DNA from: CAZSMK01 sp964608095
GTDB lineage: Bacteria > Sumerlaeota > Sumerlaeia > MWCT01 > JAGHBZ01
Assembly (NCBI GenBank): GCA_964608095.1
Contig: CAZSMK010000033.1
Span: forward strand, 1 to 30,306
Length of the DNA stretch: 30,306 nucleotides
Direction: 5' to 3'
The notes below the pieces were generated by a model, which was given only the letters and a program-made list of their open reading frames with translations, did not search any database and was not told the origin of the DNA. This document shows, piece by piece, positions 1 through 8,535 of this stretch (its first letter is position 1; every line of letters begins with the position of its first letter). The translations under genes were made by a program, and so were the position numbers.

Positions 1-22
1 TTCGCGCCGAACGACCCTACTC
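1..22. repeat. Palindromic intergenic repeat, copy 1 (cut by window edge)
   Basis: The 22 bases at 1-22 are identical to 170-191. Only the loop and right arm (CGAACGACCC) are inside the window; the left arm would lie before position 1. This makes it a probable truncated copy of the REP-like element described at 164-191. Confidence 0.7.
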
Positions 23-163
23 TAAAAAAACTAAAAGCGCTCAATCAGCGGTGCGATCTCCCTTCGACCACGACTTCGAGAACGATAACGATAGCGATAG
101 GGATCAATGAAAATAAGCGGTTGTCGTTAACCATAATATAATAGGGTTTTAATCTTCCGCCGG

Positions 164-191
164 GGGTCGTTCGCGCCGAACGACCCTACTC
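164..191. repeat. Palindromic intergenic repeat, copy 2 (REP-like)
   Basis: A 10-bp inverted repeat, GGGTCGTTCG (164-173) and CGAACGACCC (177-186), is separated by a 3-base loop CGC and followed by TACTC. The part from 170 to 191 recurs exactly at 1-22, about 169 bp away. The short, GC-rich, dispersed hairpin in non-coding DNA fits a REP/MITE-like family. A transcriptional hairpin role is possible but there is no T-tract. Confidence 0.7.
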
Positions 192-320
192 AGAAAAACC
201 AAGTTCGAAAGCGAGTACGAGTGGGACTATGGTTATAACGGAAAGTCTATCGGGATAGCGGTGTGGAGTGAGGGGTATAAAGTCTCGGGATTTGAGCGTT
301 AGCATCGAGGACGTCCCTTT

Positions 321-1595
321 TTATTCGTGGCGGAGAGCCGTAATCGGATTCATCATTGCCGCGCGATACGCAGGATAGAGTCCGAAGATTATGCCGATCA
401 TGACGGAGATGCTGAACGCGCCGATAAGGAACCAGAGCTGGATAATGGTTTTCATATCGGCAAAATACGTAATCACAAACGGTATGGAGATACCGAGAAA
501 AAGTCCGACAATACCGCCGCAACTCGACAAAAGCACGGTCTCGGTCAGGAACTGAACGATAATGTCTCTGCGTTTTGCGCCGAGTGCGCGCCGGATGCCG
601 ATCTCGCGCGTACGTTCTGTCACACTTGCCAGCATGATATTCATAATGCCGATTCCGCCTACCAGTAGAGAAATAGCAGCGATGGAGCCGAGCACAATGT
701 TGAAGATACGTTTGGTTTTCTGTGCTTGCCTGAGCAGTTCGAGTGGAACCACGATCTCGTAATCCACCGCATCTTTGTGAAAACGTTTCAGCAAATCGGA
801 CACAATGGATGAAGTGTTGAGCACTTGCTCTAACCTATCGACTTTCACAATAATCTGGTGAAGTTCCACTTTCTCGGCAGTGAAGGCACCGGTTCGACTC
901 GCTATAATTATTTCTCCGAAGCGTTCTTTAGCCGCCGTAATGGGGATAAAAAGATTGAGGGCGAGACCGTTTTCGGCGCCGGATTGCTGCGCCACCACCG
1001 CATCCTCAATAATCCCGATTACGGTGAAATACTCACCCTTCACCTGGATAATTTCTCCAATCGGATTTTGAAACGAGAAGAGGCGCTTCGCAAGCGATGA
1101 ATTGAGCACACAAACATTCCTGTGATCGTTCATTTCAAAGTCGGAAATAAACCTGCCGCGTATGACTTTACGGTTTGAAATCTCGGGGAACCATGGAACG
1201 GTTCCCACTGCATTGATATCCAACCGCGTTCGATGATAGATCAAATCAGCCCTTATGGTTCGAGAAGGAACAATGACTTCGACATCGGGGATGGTCGACC
1301 TTATCCGCTCAGCATCCTTATAGGTCAGCCCATAGTCACTGACGAACGATCGCTCCTCGCTGATTTTCTCGCTCTGCGGCGGCTTGACACTCTTGATGAT
1401 AATATTAGTACTGCCGAGTTTCTTTATCTGTTCCTGCGCCTCGTAGCTCGCCCCCTCACCGATGGCAAGCATGGCGATGACCGAGCAGACGCCAAAGACG
1501 ATGCCGAGTATGGTGAGAGATGAGCGTAACCGATGACGCCAGATATTAACCAAGCCGAGGAAGAGGATACGTTTTGCAAGCCACCAGTTAAGCAT
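321..1595 (-). CDS. MacB-type ABC transporter permease (FtsX family)
   Basis: This is the membrane subunit of a MacAB-TolC-like tripartite efflux or export system and would couple cytoplasmic ATP hydrolysis to periplasmic substrate expulsion. An N-terminal transmembrane helix (about residues 25-50) precedes a large periplasmic MacB-type domain. The C-terminal FtsX domain has three hydrophobic helices, with the typical segment around GGIGIMNIMLASVTERTREI and an ending of the form PAYRAAMMNPITALRHE. The chosen ATG at 1595 has an ideal AGGAGG seven bases upstream and gives 424 residues; an in-frame ATG at 1613 lacks that site. The start overlaps the ATPase stop by 8 bp (ATGCTTAA), so translation is probably coupled. 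ATPase and permease are separate polypeptides, unlike the fused E. coli MacB. The substrate cannot be predicted. Confidence 0.93.
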   Translation of the reverse strand: MLNWWLAKRILFLGLVNIWRHRLRSSLTILGIVFGVCSVIAMLAIGEGASYEAQEQIKKLGSTNIIIKSVKPPQSEKISEERSFVSDYGLTYKDAERIRSTIPDVEVIVPSRTIRADLIYHRTRLDINAVGTVPWFPEISNRKVIRGRFISDFEMNDHRNVCVLNSSLAKRLFSFQNPIGEIIQVKGEYFTVIGIIEDAVVAQQSGAENGLALNLFIPITAAKERFGEIIIASRTGAFTAEKVELHQIIVKVDRLEQVLNTSSIVSDLLKRFHKDAVDYEIVVPLELLRQAQKTKRIFNIVLGSIAAISLLVGGIGIMNIMLASVTERTREIGIRRALGAKRRDIIVQFLTETVLLSSCGGIVGLFLGISIPFVITYFADMKTIIQLWFLIGAFSISVMIGIIFGLYPAYRAAMMNPITALRHE

Positions 1596-2283
1596 GTATA
1601 TCCTCCTGTCCATGGTCTGTCTCGATCAAGCCGTCCATGAATCGAACGATTCGTTGAGCGCGACGGGCAATATGTTCGTCATGTGTCACGGTAATGATAG
1701 TTTTCCCTTCGCGGTGAAGGTTGTCGAGGATATTGAGGATTTCGCCGCCTGAACGCGAATCGAGGTTGCCGGTCGGTTCATCCGCAAGGATGATAAGGGG
1801 ATTGTTGGCGAGAGAGCGTGCAATGGCGACGCGCTGCTGCTCGCCGCCGGAGAGCTCGGATGGATGGTGCCGAAGGCGGTGACCAAGCCCCACTGCTTCG
1901 GCAAGCTCTTGCGCACGCTCGCGACTCTCTCGCTCGCTAATCCCTTGATAAAAAAGCGGTATCTCGATGTTTTCCATTATATTGAGCTGCGAGATCAGGT
2001 TAAACGACTGAAAAATAAATCCAATATGTGAACGACGTATATCGGAAAGCTTGTTATCCGATAAAGTCGATATGTCATGATCGCCGAGGATATAAGAGCC
2101 GGAAGTGGGGATGTCGAGACATCCGAGTATGTTCAAGAAGGTAGACTTACCGGAGCCAGAGGGACCCATGATGGCGGCATATTCCCCTTGTTCGAAGTCA
2201 AGGGTTATTCCCCGAAGTGCGGTGACCTTCACCTCTCCCATCTCATAGGTTTTCACAAGATCATGTACCTGGACAATGGACAT
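1588..2283 (-). CDS. ABC transporter ATP-binding protein (MacB/LolD type)
   Basis: This is the ATPase partner of the downstream FtsX-type permease. All nucleotide-binding motifs are intact: Walker A GPSGSGKST (residues 40-48), Q-loop in FQSFNL (91-96), signature LSGGEQQ (144-150), Walker B LIILADEP (163-170), D-loop around NLDS and H-loop histidine 201. The 231-residue length is normal for LolD/MacB-type ATPases. The ATG at 2283 is preceded by GGAGAG at good spacing. The gene begins 6 bp after the stop of the membrane-fusion protein gene and overlaps the permease, so the four efflux genes look like one transcript. LolCDE-type lipoprotein release is an alternative family role, but the adjacent MacA-like and TolC-like genes favour efflux or export. 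Confidence 0.95.
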   Translation of the reverse strand: MSIVQVHDLVKTYEMGEVKVTALRGITLDFEQGEYAAIMGPSGSGKSTFLNILGCLDIPTSGSYILGDHDISTLSDNKLSDIRRSHIGFIFQSFNLISQLNIMENIEIPLFYQGISERESRERAQELAEAVGLGHRLRHHPSELSGGEQQRVAIARSLANNPLIILADEPTGNLDSRSGGEILNILDNLHREGKTIITVTHDEHIARRAQRIVRFMDGLIETDHGQEDIHA

Positions 2284-2289
2284 AGTTTA

Positions 2290-3981
2290 TTACTCTCCGG
2301 TGGTGAATGAATCGTCGTCAGGGGAAGTTGATGATTGCACTTTCCGGCTCACGGTTGTAGCGCGGTCGTTCTGTTCGGTTATGGTCTCGTCCGTCGGGAG
2401 AGGCGACTCTTTACCAATTTTTTCGTCTGGCGCGCTCTCCTCTATTTCATCGACCAGGGATGCGATATTGAGAATGACCTTCTCGCCTTCCTCGAGTCCT
2501 TCCTTGATTTCCATATATTTATCGTTGTACTCGCCTGTTTTAACAGAACGCGGTTCATAACCGGAAGATTGCGAGACGAAACAGACACTCTTATCGCCAC
2601 TCGTATACACGGCTTGAAGCGGCACCATGCAGACATTCTCGAGAGTGTCCATAATGATGCGAACCTGAGCGGACATACCGGGCTTGAGGTTTGGATGTGT
2701 CCCCTCGATGTTGACTTCGGTCATATAGACCTTGAGGTTAGGATTAATCCATCGCTGCTCGGAATCCGGCAAAGTCGAGACCTTTTTCACGGTTCCTTTG
2801 AAGGTTTTATCGGGAAGTGCGTCGAGGGTAATTTCCGTGGGCAGTCCTTCCTCGATTCGAGTGATGACGGATTCGTGTATTTTGACTTTTGCTATCATTG
2901 AAGATGATTCGGGAATACTGATAATTTCCTGGCGTTCATGCACCTCGGCACCTTCTTCAACCTGTCGGCGTGCCCACGGATTATCGCTTCCGCCATAAAT
3001 TATAATCCCCGGTTTGGTGGCGACTATCTTACATTTCTCGATTTGCTCTTTAAGCTTGTCGTATTGATCTTTTTTGCTGTTAAACGTAGATTCGCTGGAT
3101 CTGAGTTTCGCTTCCGCACGTGAGAGTTCCGAGCGATTCTGCGCCTCGATTCGCTCGAGTTCCTTCTTTGCCTCTTCGTCGTCGGATCTTAGTTTTTCAA
3201 CCTGTTTTATAAACTCATAGCGTTTAAAAAGATCGAACGCGGTCTTTGCTTTTTCAAGGCTCACTTGTTTTTGCTTCAAGGCAAGCTCATCCGCAAGGAG
3301 TTCGTTATGTGTGACAAAGCCTTCGGCTTCGAGTTTTCTTGTCCAGACGAGTTTTTCTTCCGCCCGGGCAAGTTCTTCTTCTGAAAGGCTTATGGTGGTT
3401 TCATGCTCGCGGCGTTTTTGAAGCGCCTCGCCGCCCAAGCACTCCTCATCAATCAAGCAACTCAGATCAGCCTCTTCCTGGATAACTTTCCCCGCTGCTT
3501 CTTCGCCCAGGTATTTCTCGAGGTCCATCAACGCAAATTTGACTTTCAGTTGTCCCTGTTTCAGATTACTTTCGTTTTTATTTTCTTGAATATTTAGCGA
3601 TTCCTTTGCATCCGTGAGTTCTGCAGTCGCTTGCTGAACAGTGATCTCCTGCTGGTCGAGTTTTTTCTTGAGTTCGGAGGAGTCCAACTCCACCAGCACC
3701 TTTTCGTTTTCAACGTCTTGCGGGGTTACCATATAGCCCTCAGGCACGATTGAAATAATCGTGGTTCTGCCCTCGACTTCAGACCTGATATCGAGCGAGT
3801 CGCTGGCTTCCACGCTTCCGGCTTCGGTTACGTCAACCACGAGTGTCCCGCGTTTGACCTCGGTAGTAACAAACTCGTCATCGGGCGACGTTCCTTTTCC
3901 GAATATGAAAAAGGCGGCGATGATGATGCAAATAACCACCGCGGGAATGATAAATTTTATTTTTCCTTTAAGACTTTTCAT
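2290..3981 (-). CDS. MacA/HlyD-family periplasmic adaptor (membrane-fusion protein)
   Basis: This protein would bridge the inner-membrane MacB-like transporter and the TolC-like channel. A single transmembrane segment near the N terminus (FIIPAVVICIIIAAFFIFG) anchors it. It is followed by a half-lipoyl/barrel region, a long Glu/Lys-rich coiled coil of about 200 residues, then the second barrel half and a membrane-proximal domain (NLKPGMSAQVRI). A polar, low-complexity tail of about 55 residues ends the protein. At 563 residues it is much longer than classical MacA (about 370), mainly through the helical hairpin and tail. Start choice is uncertain: ATG 3981 has an AAGG box, while GTG 4011 (10 residues longer) has AGGAAG at 9-base spacing and overlaps the end of the TolC-like gene. 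It lies second in the efflux operon. Confidence 0.9.
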   Translation of the reverse strand: MKSLKGKIKFIIPAVVICIIIAAFFIFGKGTSPDDEFVTTEVKRGTLVVDVTEAGSVEASDSLDIRSEVEGRTTIISIVPEGYMVTPQDVENEKVLVELDSSELKKKLDQQEITVQQATAELTDAKESLNIQENKNESNLKQGQLKVKFALMDLEKYLGEEAAGKVIQEEADLSCLIDEECLGGEALQKRREHETTISLSEEELARAEEKLVWTRKLEAEGFVTHNELLADELALKQKQVSLEKAKTAFDLFKRYEFIKQVEKLRSDDEEAKKELERIEAQNRSELSRAEAKLRSSESTFNSKKDQYDKLKEQIEKCKIVATKPGIIIYGGSDNPWARRQVEEGAEVHERQEIISIPESSSMIAKVKIHESVITRIEEGLPTEITLDALPDKTFKGTVKKVSTLPDSEQRWINPNLKVYMTEVNIEGTHPNLKPGMSAQVRIIMDTLENVCMVPLQAVYTSGDKSVCFVSQSSGYEPRSVKTGEYNDKYMEIKEGLEEGEKVILNIASLVDEIEESAPDEKIGKESPLPTDETITEQNDRATTVSRKVQSSTSPDDDSFTTGE

Positions 3982-4003
3982 GGTATTCGCCTTAGTAGTT
4001 TTA

Positions 4004-5617
4004 TTATTCACTGAACTCACCTTCCTGCCACAACCCTTTATCGTCGACGGTTAAGGTCTCCATGGCAAGTAATAGATCGAGCTGTGCGTTTGTATGGTCA
4101 ATCAACGCCTGGGTAAGGCTGTTTTGCGTATTAAGCAGCGCTTCCTGCGAATCGAGCAAATCACGTGTACTCGCCCTTCCCGCCTGATGAAGGAGCGTAG
4201 TGCTGCGTACACGGCGTTGCGCAAGTTGGACGCTCATCTTCTGAATTTCATAGCTTTTTCTTGTCTGCTCGAGCCTTCGATAAGCATCGCGGACCTCGAG
4301 TGCAATTCGATCCGTCGCTTCCGCAAGATTTCGCCGTGTGGAATCAAGATTAATAAGAGATTGCCGGTAGGCATTCCGTTCAGACAGTCTGTCGAAAGGG
4401 AAATCAGCGCTTATTCCGAAACTATAATTGTCGGTTTCATCATTAAATTTAAGAGGCTTGAGTTCTTCGATGGTAGCGTTATTGTAAGTGAGGATAGCGC
4501 TAACATCGGGAAGGAGTGCGTTTTTAGCCACGTAGACCTGGCGTTTTGCATCGTCCACATTATCGCGCGTGTTTTTCAGATCAAGGCGTTTATCCAGCGC
4601 GGCTACGATCGCCTGCTCAAGAGGAAGCTCGATTGACGCAATTCCTCGACTGGTGAGTGAATCGAGTTCGGCAGTATCCGGCTCGATCGGAACCTCCATG
4701 GGAAGACCGAGGAGAATCTTGAATTCATCAAGAGCGGTTTCATATTGTTGAGTTGCAATAATCCAGCGGTCACGTGCCCGAAGTTCATTCTGACGAGCCT
4801 GGTCGACCTCGAATTCCGGAAGTCTGCCCGCCTGTGCCATGAGTTCGGCACGTTTCCTGTCCTTCGTCAGATTTTCGTAGTTCTGTAACGAGTTTTTGAC
4901 CTCATCCTTTTGCTGAAGCACGCTATAATAGCGCTGGGCGATATTAACGGAAAAAGATTTTCGGTACCGTACAAAATCCCTGATGGAATAAACCATAGAT
5001 CGTTCAGCCTGGGTAAGGTTTTCAAGAGCGACTCTGCGTCCAGCGCCCCTGAGCAAAGGTTGGACAAAAGTTGCGCTCAGCGCTGATGCGGCGGATTTTT
5101 GCGGATCGTCCACCGAGATATAGCGGAAAAGATTTGTCGTAATCCCGATAGAAAGATCTCCTCCAGTCGCCAGCATTTTATCTATACCAAACGAGATTGC
5201 GCCAAAAAGGCTGTTGGTTTTTGCGTCGCGTTCTACCGTGGCTGAACCGGAACCGGAATAGTGTGGATCGTAAGAATGCCGGGCTGACGTTAATGATAAG
5301 CCTTCCAGATACAAACTCTCCTGTCTTGATTGATAGCTGCGTGAATTTTCGACCGCAATAGTGATAGCATCCATCAGGGATATGACGTTAGTGGTGGTTG
5401 CGGTATCGTCTACCATCGGGGAAACAGGATCATCATCTATAGTAAAGCGCGTCGGCATACCATCGATCCATTGGCTCTTATTATGAATTATTCGATATAC
5501 GTCTTCATCAGCGGCTTTTTTGAAGTAGGCTGCGCTGCAACCAATTAAGGACAATATCGTAATACACGATACGCAGACTCCTACACACTTTATTACATCT
5601 AACAGACGGATTTTCAT
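4004..5617 (-). CDS. TolC-like outer-membrane efflux lipoprotein
   Basis: This is the first gene of the efflux operon and encodes the outer-membrane channel component. The N terminus MKIRLLDVIK is followed by a hydrophobic stretch and a lipobox LIGC with Cys27, so it is predicted to be lipid-anchored like the OprM/CusC branch. The remainder is the outer-membrane-efflux-protein repeat: long amphipathic helices with two homologous halves, including the typical ...FEVDQARQNELRARDRW... and ...RVRSTTLLHQAGRASTRDLLD... segments. I chose ATG 5617 (537 residues) because it places the signal peptide at the N terminus; the frame stays open 43 codons further upstream, but that part looks non-coding. The ribosome-binding site is weak. 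Transcription may start at the TATAAT box at 5765-5760. Confidence 0.93.
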   Translation of the reverse strand: MKIRLLDVIKCVGVCVSCITILSLIGCSAAYFKKAADEDVYRIIHNKSQWIDGMPTRFTIDDDPVSPMVDDTATTTNVISLMDAITIAVENSRSYQSRQESLYLEGLSLTSARHSYDPHYSGSGSATVERDAKTNSLFGAISFGIDKMLATGGDLSIGITTNLFRYISVDDPQKSAASALSATFVQPLLRGAGRRVALENLTQAERSMVYSIRDFVRYRKSFSVNIAQRYYSVLQQKDEVKNSLQNYENLTKDRKRAELMAQAGRLPEFEVDQARQNELRARDRWIIATQQYETALDEFKILLGLPMEVPIEPDTAELDSLTSRGIASIELPLEQAIVAALDKRLDLKNTRDNVDDAKRQVYVAKNALLPDVSAILTYNNATIEELKPLKFNDETDNYSFGISADFPFDRLSERNAYRQSLINLDSTRRNLAEATDRIALEVRDAYRRLEQTRKSYEIQKMSVQLAQRRVRSTTLLHQAGRASTRDLLDSQEALLNTQNSLTQALIDHTNAQLDLLLAMETLTVDDKGLWQEGEFSE

Positions 5618-5964
5618 TAGTTCACACCAGATAATATAGACGTTCGATAGACGAAAAAAGTTAGTATTTTTTGTAAATCTACCCTGAAATGGTTCTGGAT
5701 TAACACACTGTGCACAAATCCTCACCCCTGGGCTGAAATGACGCACTATTTTTCCTTTTATTATATGACGTCATATAAGTGTATTTGTTGACAAATAAAA
5801 GTCTATCTTTTTTGCATACCGTGTTCGGGATATCAAGAAATCTCATACAATCGCTTTCTTCTATCATGAAAAAAAGAGGTCGCAATCCCAAACTCATTGA
5901 ATCGTCCTCACCTGAAAAGTATGATACACCTGTTTCACCGTGATATAGCAAATGAGAAGTGGTC
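5618..5964. other. Divergent intergenic region between efflux operon and ILEI-domain gene
   Basis: This 347-bp AT-rich stretch separates two divergent units, so it should hold both promoters. It contains a perfect 18-bp palindrome (5761-5778), a minus-strand TATAAT box (5765-5760), a TTGACA at 5788-5793 on the plus strand, and a TGTGCACA palindrome near 5710-5717. A minus-strand open frame spanning 5966-5700 shows no ribosome-binding site or family resemblance and is not treated as a gene. Confidence 0.6.
5761..5778. promoter_or_regulatory. Perfect 18-bp palindrome, candidate operator
   Basis: TTATATGACGTCATATAA reads identically on both strands. Its left edge overlaps a minus-strand TATAAT (plus-strand ATTATA, 5760-5765) that could be the -10 box of the efflux operon, about 140 bp before the tolC-like start. 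A dimeric repressor such as a TetR-, GntR- or MarR-type regulator bound here would block that promoter. A related half-site (ATGACG) appears near 5738. The palindrome is seen directly; the operator role is inferred, and no regulator gene is adjacent in this window. Confidence 0.5.
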
Positions 5965-8523
5965 ATGAACTATAAGCCATCAATATACCATCATGCGTTT
6001 GCCATATTCGCAGTCTTTATAGCCGGTCTGATTTGTATTCCCTTGCCCTCTTTATCGGATAAATCGGCACGTGAAAAAAACCCTGTTCCTGCATCAATTG
6101 ATTCATCGAATCCTGAAAGAAGCAGCGTGCTCGAGTTCTACCTGGAAAGCGCGGATTGCCACCCAAAACCCTATGCAGGAGAGGTCAGATACTATGGTTC
6201 AACCATCGGGGTTGATCGAAACGACCGTAATTATCCGATATTCCGGATGGAGAATGAACAGAAAGCATCGAGAGGAACGCGACGTGAGACAGAGATTGGT
6301 TTCTGGATAGGACGCCTGCCGTTTATGTTTCGAAAGCAGCTCCAGCCTTACGGACGTGAGGCGACGCTTGTCTTTACTGAACATCCTGACGGAAGTTCAG
6401 TGGATTCTATAAAGGCGGTGTATCTGGGTACGAGCGACGAGACTTCGCCGGGGTATATGAAGCAGGGGTTTATCGGTCATGGTTTGAAGGTCACGCGTGG
6501 CGAGTGGCTCGAGCATGGCTTCAATAATTATGGTTTCTCCTTTTACACCATACACCCATCAACAGGGAAAATTATAAGTATCGGTGAATTTGATATTCAC
6601 CATCCGGATGAAACCCAACGCGAAGAAGCGTGCAAAAAGCTGGAGTCATATATCGACGGCATCCCCGACGGCTATATAGTAACCGGCATATCGGGTGACT
6701 CTATCTCGCCTGAATTAAAAAAACGCGTGGTCCCGGCGCTGGCAAAAATCGGAAGCAAGGCAATCCAGGATATATGGGCGTATGATAACTGGTGTATAGT
6801 GGGACGAAAAGGTGCGAAAATCGGTGAGGCGTCTGAATCGCTGGTACGTTCGCGTTTCAGTGAAGACAAGGGATATTCAAGAAAGGCAGAGCTCGATATA
6901 CAATTAATCTCGCCGCCGATTCGGATTCACTTGATCTCGTCGGGGAAATATGACGACGACGATGTGGTAATGGATATTTACGATGAACACGGCGACTGGC
7001 TTCTTCCGCCGGATCTCCCCACATCCAAACCATCAACAGGTATCCTTGACTGCAAGGCACGTAAAAAGATCGTCGACCTTTTATATGCGAAAGGAATAGA
7101 GATCGTACCCCACACGATACGACCTACCCTTGATCTTGACCGGATCGACAGGGGACTTGCACTTTTTGACGAGTATTATAAATCGCGTTCATGGATCGAT
7201 CATGGCTACAATTTCGAGGACCTTGTGCGATACGGTTATAAGAAGGACTCAAACTATTACATCCTGGACAGACTCGAGGGATTCGGATACGACTATGCAT
7301 GGAACTGGTGGGATATGGGTTTTTATATCCCGGATAAGGATGAGTTTGACATCGATGATTATCCTTTCAACATGCTTTACCCCGAGCGGGGAGACAAGTT
7401 GCCGATTCTCTTTTACAGGACAACAAGGATGGACCACGACCTGTCGGATGGCGTGAGTATCACACTGTACAATGCACATCCGATGTCCTATATCCTTGAC
7501 AAGCCATGGGCTTATGAACCCGAGGCAATCGATACCCTCATAGACCAACGAGGCGTTCATATAACGCATAATTATTTCACCAATGTGTATATGCAATTCA
7601 GCATAGAGAAAGAGGGATACAGGGTCATTCACCCCACCTTTGAAAAATCCCTCGCATATATAGAAGAGAAAATGCGCTCCGGCACATTATGGAATCCCAC
7701 GGTGTCGGAGTTTGGTGATTATGTACAAAGTACTGGCGGAATAGAAGTGGTTTATGTTTCAGAAGACGAGGCAAAAATTATCAATCACAACCGTAGCCCT
7801 GTGAAGGGTTTCACTCTGGCATGTGAGGGAGTAAAGGCGGACGAAGTAACCATTAACAAAAAATCGGTACAGGAGTCGGGTAATTTCAAATATCTGGGTG
7901 AAGAACTTCTCTTCTGGTGTGATCTTGCCGCAGGCGAAGAAAAGATAATCAAAGCAGGCAGGTCGAATGCTCAAAGACCAGAAAAACAAAAATTTCATGT
8001 AATGCAGGATGATAAAGGAGTGAAATTAAACATGCCGGCATATCAAGCGGAGGTGAACGAAGTAGGCATTCTCAGCGTTTATTCACGCGAAGGTATTCTC
8101 CTTATTGATGGCGGAACGTTTGAGGGCATTTACACCTCGTTTACGCTCACAAATTCCACGAGCAAACCCGCAATAGATATAGATGACAGGCATAATGAAC
8201 TTTTAATTAGTCTAAAATGGCAAGGCATAGAAAACATTATAGATTTAGAGATAGATTATGAGTTTAACAAGTCGCAAGGTGAAATAAACGCATACACAAC
8301 ACTGACCTACCTCGAGGATTTGATGGTTCAAGAAGAGCGGCTTGATTTCCACGTGCATCCACCCGTACAAAGAATACTCGACCATACCCAGAGATGGACA
8401 AAGAAGCCGGAGGTGATGACCTATCCCTGGTGGCTTCCAGCATTCGCTACTTTCGGCAAAGGCAACGATAGCGTCCACCTTTATGGTCGGGGCAACGCAA
8501 CAAAAACCGTAATCGAACCATAA
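5965..8523 (+). CDS. Exported protein with ILEI/FAM3-type domain and possible deacetylase-like region
   Basis: An N-terminal hydrophobic segment (about residues 10-30) predicts export. Residues about 172-297 match the ILEI/FAM3 (interleukin-like EMT inducer) fold known from FAM3, POMGnT1 and CEMIP proteins. Hallmarks are a GxxNYGFSFYTIHPSTGKII strand pair, the helix plus IPDGYIVTGISGDS, and LAKIGSKAIQDIWAYDNWCIVGRKG. Residues about 320-640 have a beta/alpha-barrel feel with DEHGD (342-346), IVPHTIRP (382-389) and SWIDHGYN (411-418), loosely like NodB-type polysaccharide deacetylases, but I cannot assign catalytic residues. The last 200 residues look like beta-sandwich, ending near WWLPAFATFGKG. 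Start: ATG 5965 with GAGAAG upstream; GTG 5959 is an alternative. It is transcribed divergently from the efflux operon. A role in cell-surface or extracellular carbohydrate processing is inference. Confidence 0.75.
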   Translation: MNYKPSIYHHAFAIFAVFIAGLICIPLPSLSDKSAREKNPVPASIDSSNPERSSVLEFYLESADCHPKPYAGEVRYYGSTIGVDRNDRNYPIFRMENEQKASRGTRRETEIGFWIGRLPFMFRKQLQPYGREATLVFTEHPDGSSVDSIKAVYLGTSDETSPGYMKQGFIGHGLKVTRGEWLEHGFNNYGFSFYTIHPSTGKIISIGEFDIHHPDETQREEACKKLESYIDGIPDGYIVTGISGDSISPELKKRVVPALAKIGSKAIQDIWAYDNWCIVGRKGAKIGEASESLVRSRFSEDKGYSRKAELDIQLISPPIRIHLISSGKYDDDDVVMDIYDEHGDWLLPPDLPTSKPSTGILDCKARKKIVDLLYAKGIEIVPHTIRPTLDLDRIDRGLALFDEYYKSRSWIDHGYNFEDLVRYGYKKDSNYYILDRLEGFGYDYAWNWWDMGFYIPDKDEFDIDDYPFNMLYPERGDKLPILFYRTTRMDHDLSDGVSITLYNAHPMSYILDKPWAYEPEAIDTLIDQRGVHITHNYFTNVYMQFSIEKEGYRVIHPTFEKSLAYIEEKMRSGTLWNPTVSEFGDYVQSTGGIEVVYVSEDEAKIINHNRSPVKGFTLACEGVKADEVTINKKSVQESGNFKYLGEELLFWCDLAAGEEKIIKAGRSNAQRPEKQKFHVMQDDKGVKLNMPAYQAEVNEVGILSVYSREGILLIDGGTFEGIYTSFTLTNSTSKPAIDIDDRHNELLISLKWQGIENIIDLEIDYEFNKSQGEINAYTTLTYLEDLMVQEERLDFHVHPPVQRILDHTQRWTKKPEVMTYPWWLPAFATFGKGNDSVHLYGRGNATKTVIEP

Positions 8524-8535
8524 CCAGCCGCCTCA

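Larger units (their letters stand above)
1..320. other. Non-coding left edge with repeats
   Basis: No convincing coding sequence is visible in this stretch, which lies downstream of the minus-strand permease gene. It holds two copies of a palindromic repeat (1-22 and 164-191) and a short array of related hexamers at 81-104 (AACGAT twice, then AGCGAT and AGGGAT). No T-tract terminator was recognised after the permease stop on the minus strand; the palindromic repeats could form hairpins there, but that is speculative. Confidence 0.6.

Noticed and set aside
5700..5966. Minus-strand open frame of 88 codons in the divergent intergenic region
   Set aside because: No ribosome-binding site, no family resemblance, and it overlaps the start of the ILEI-domain gene and the likely promoter and operator region.
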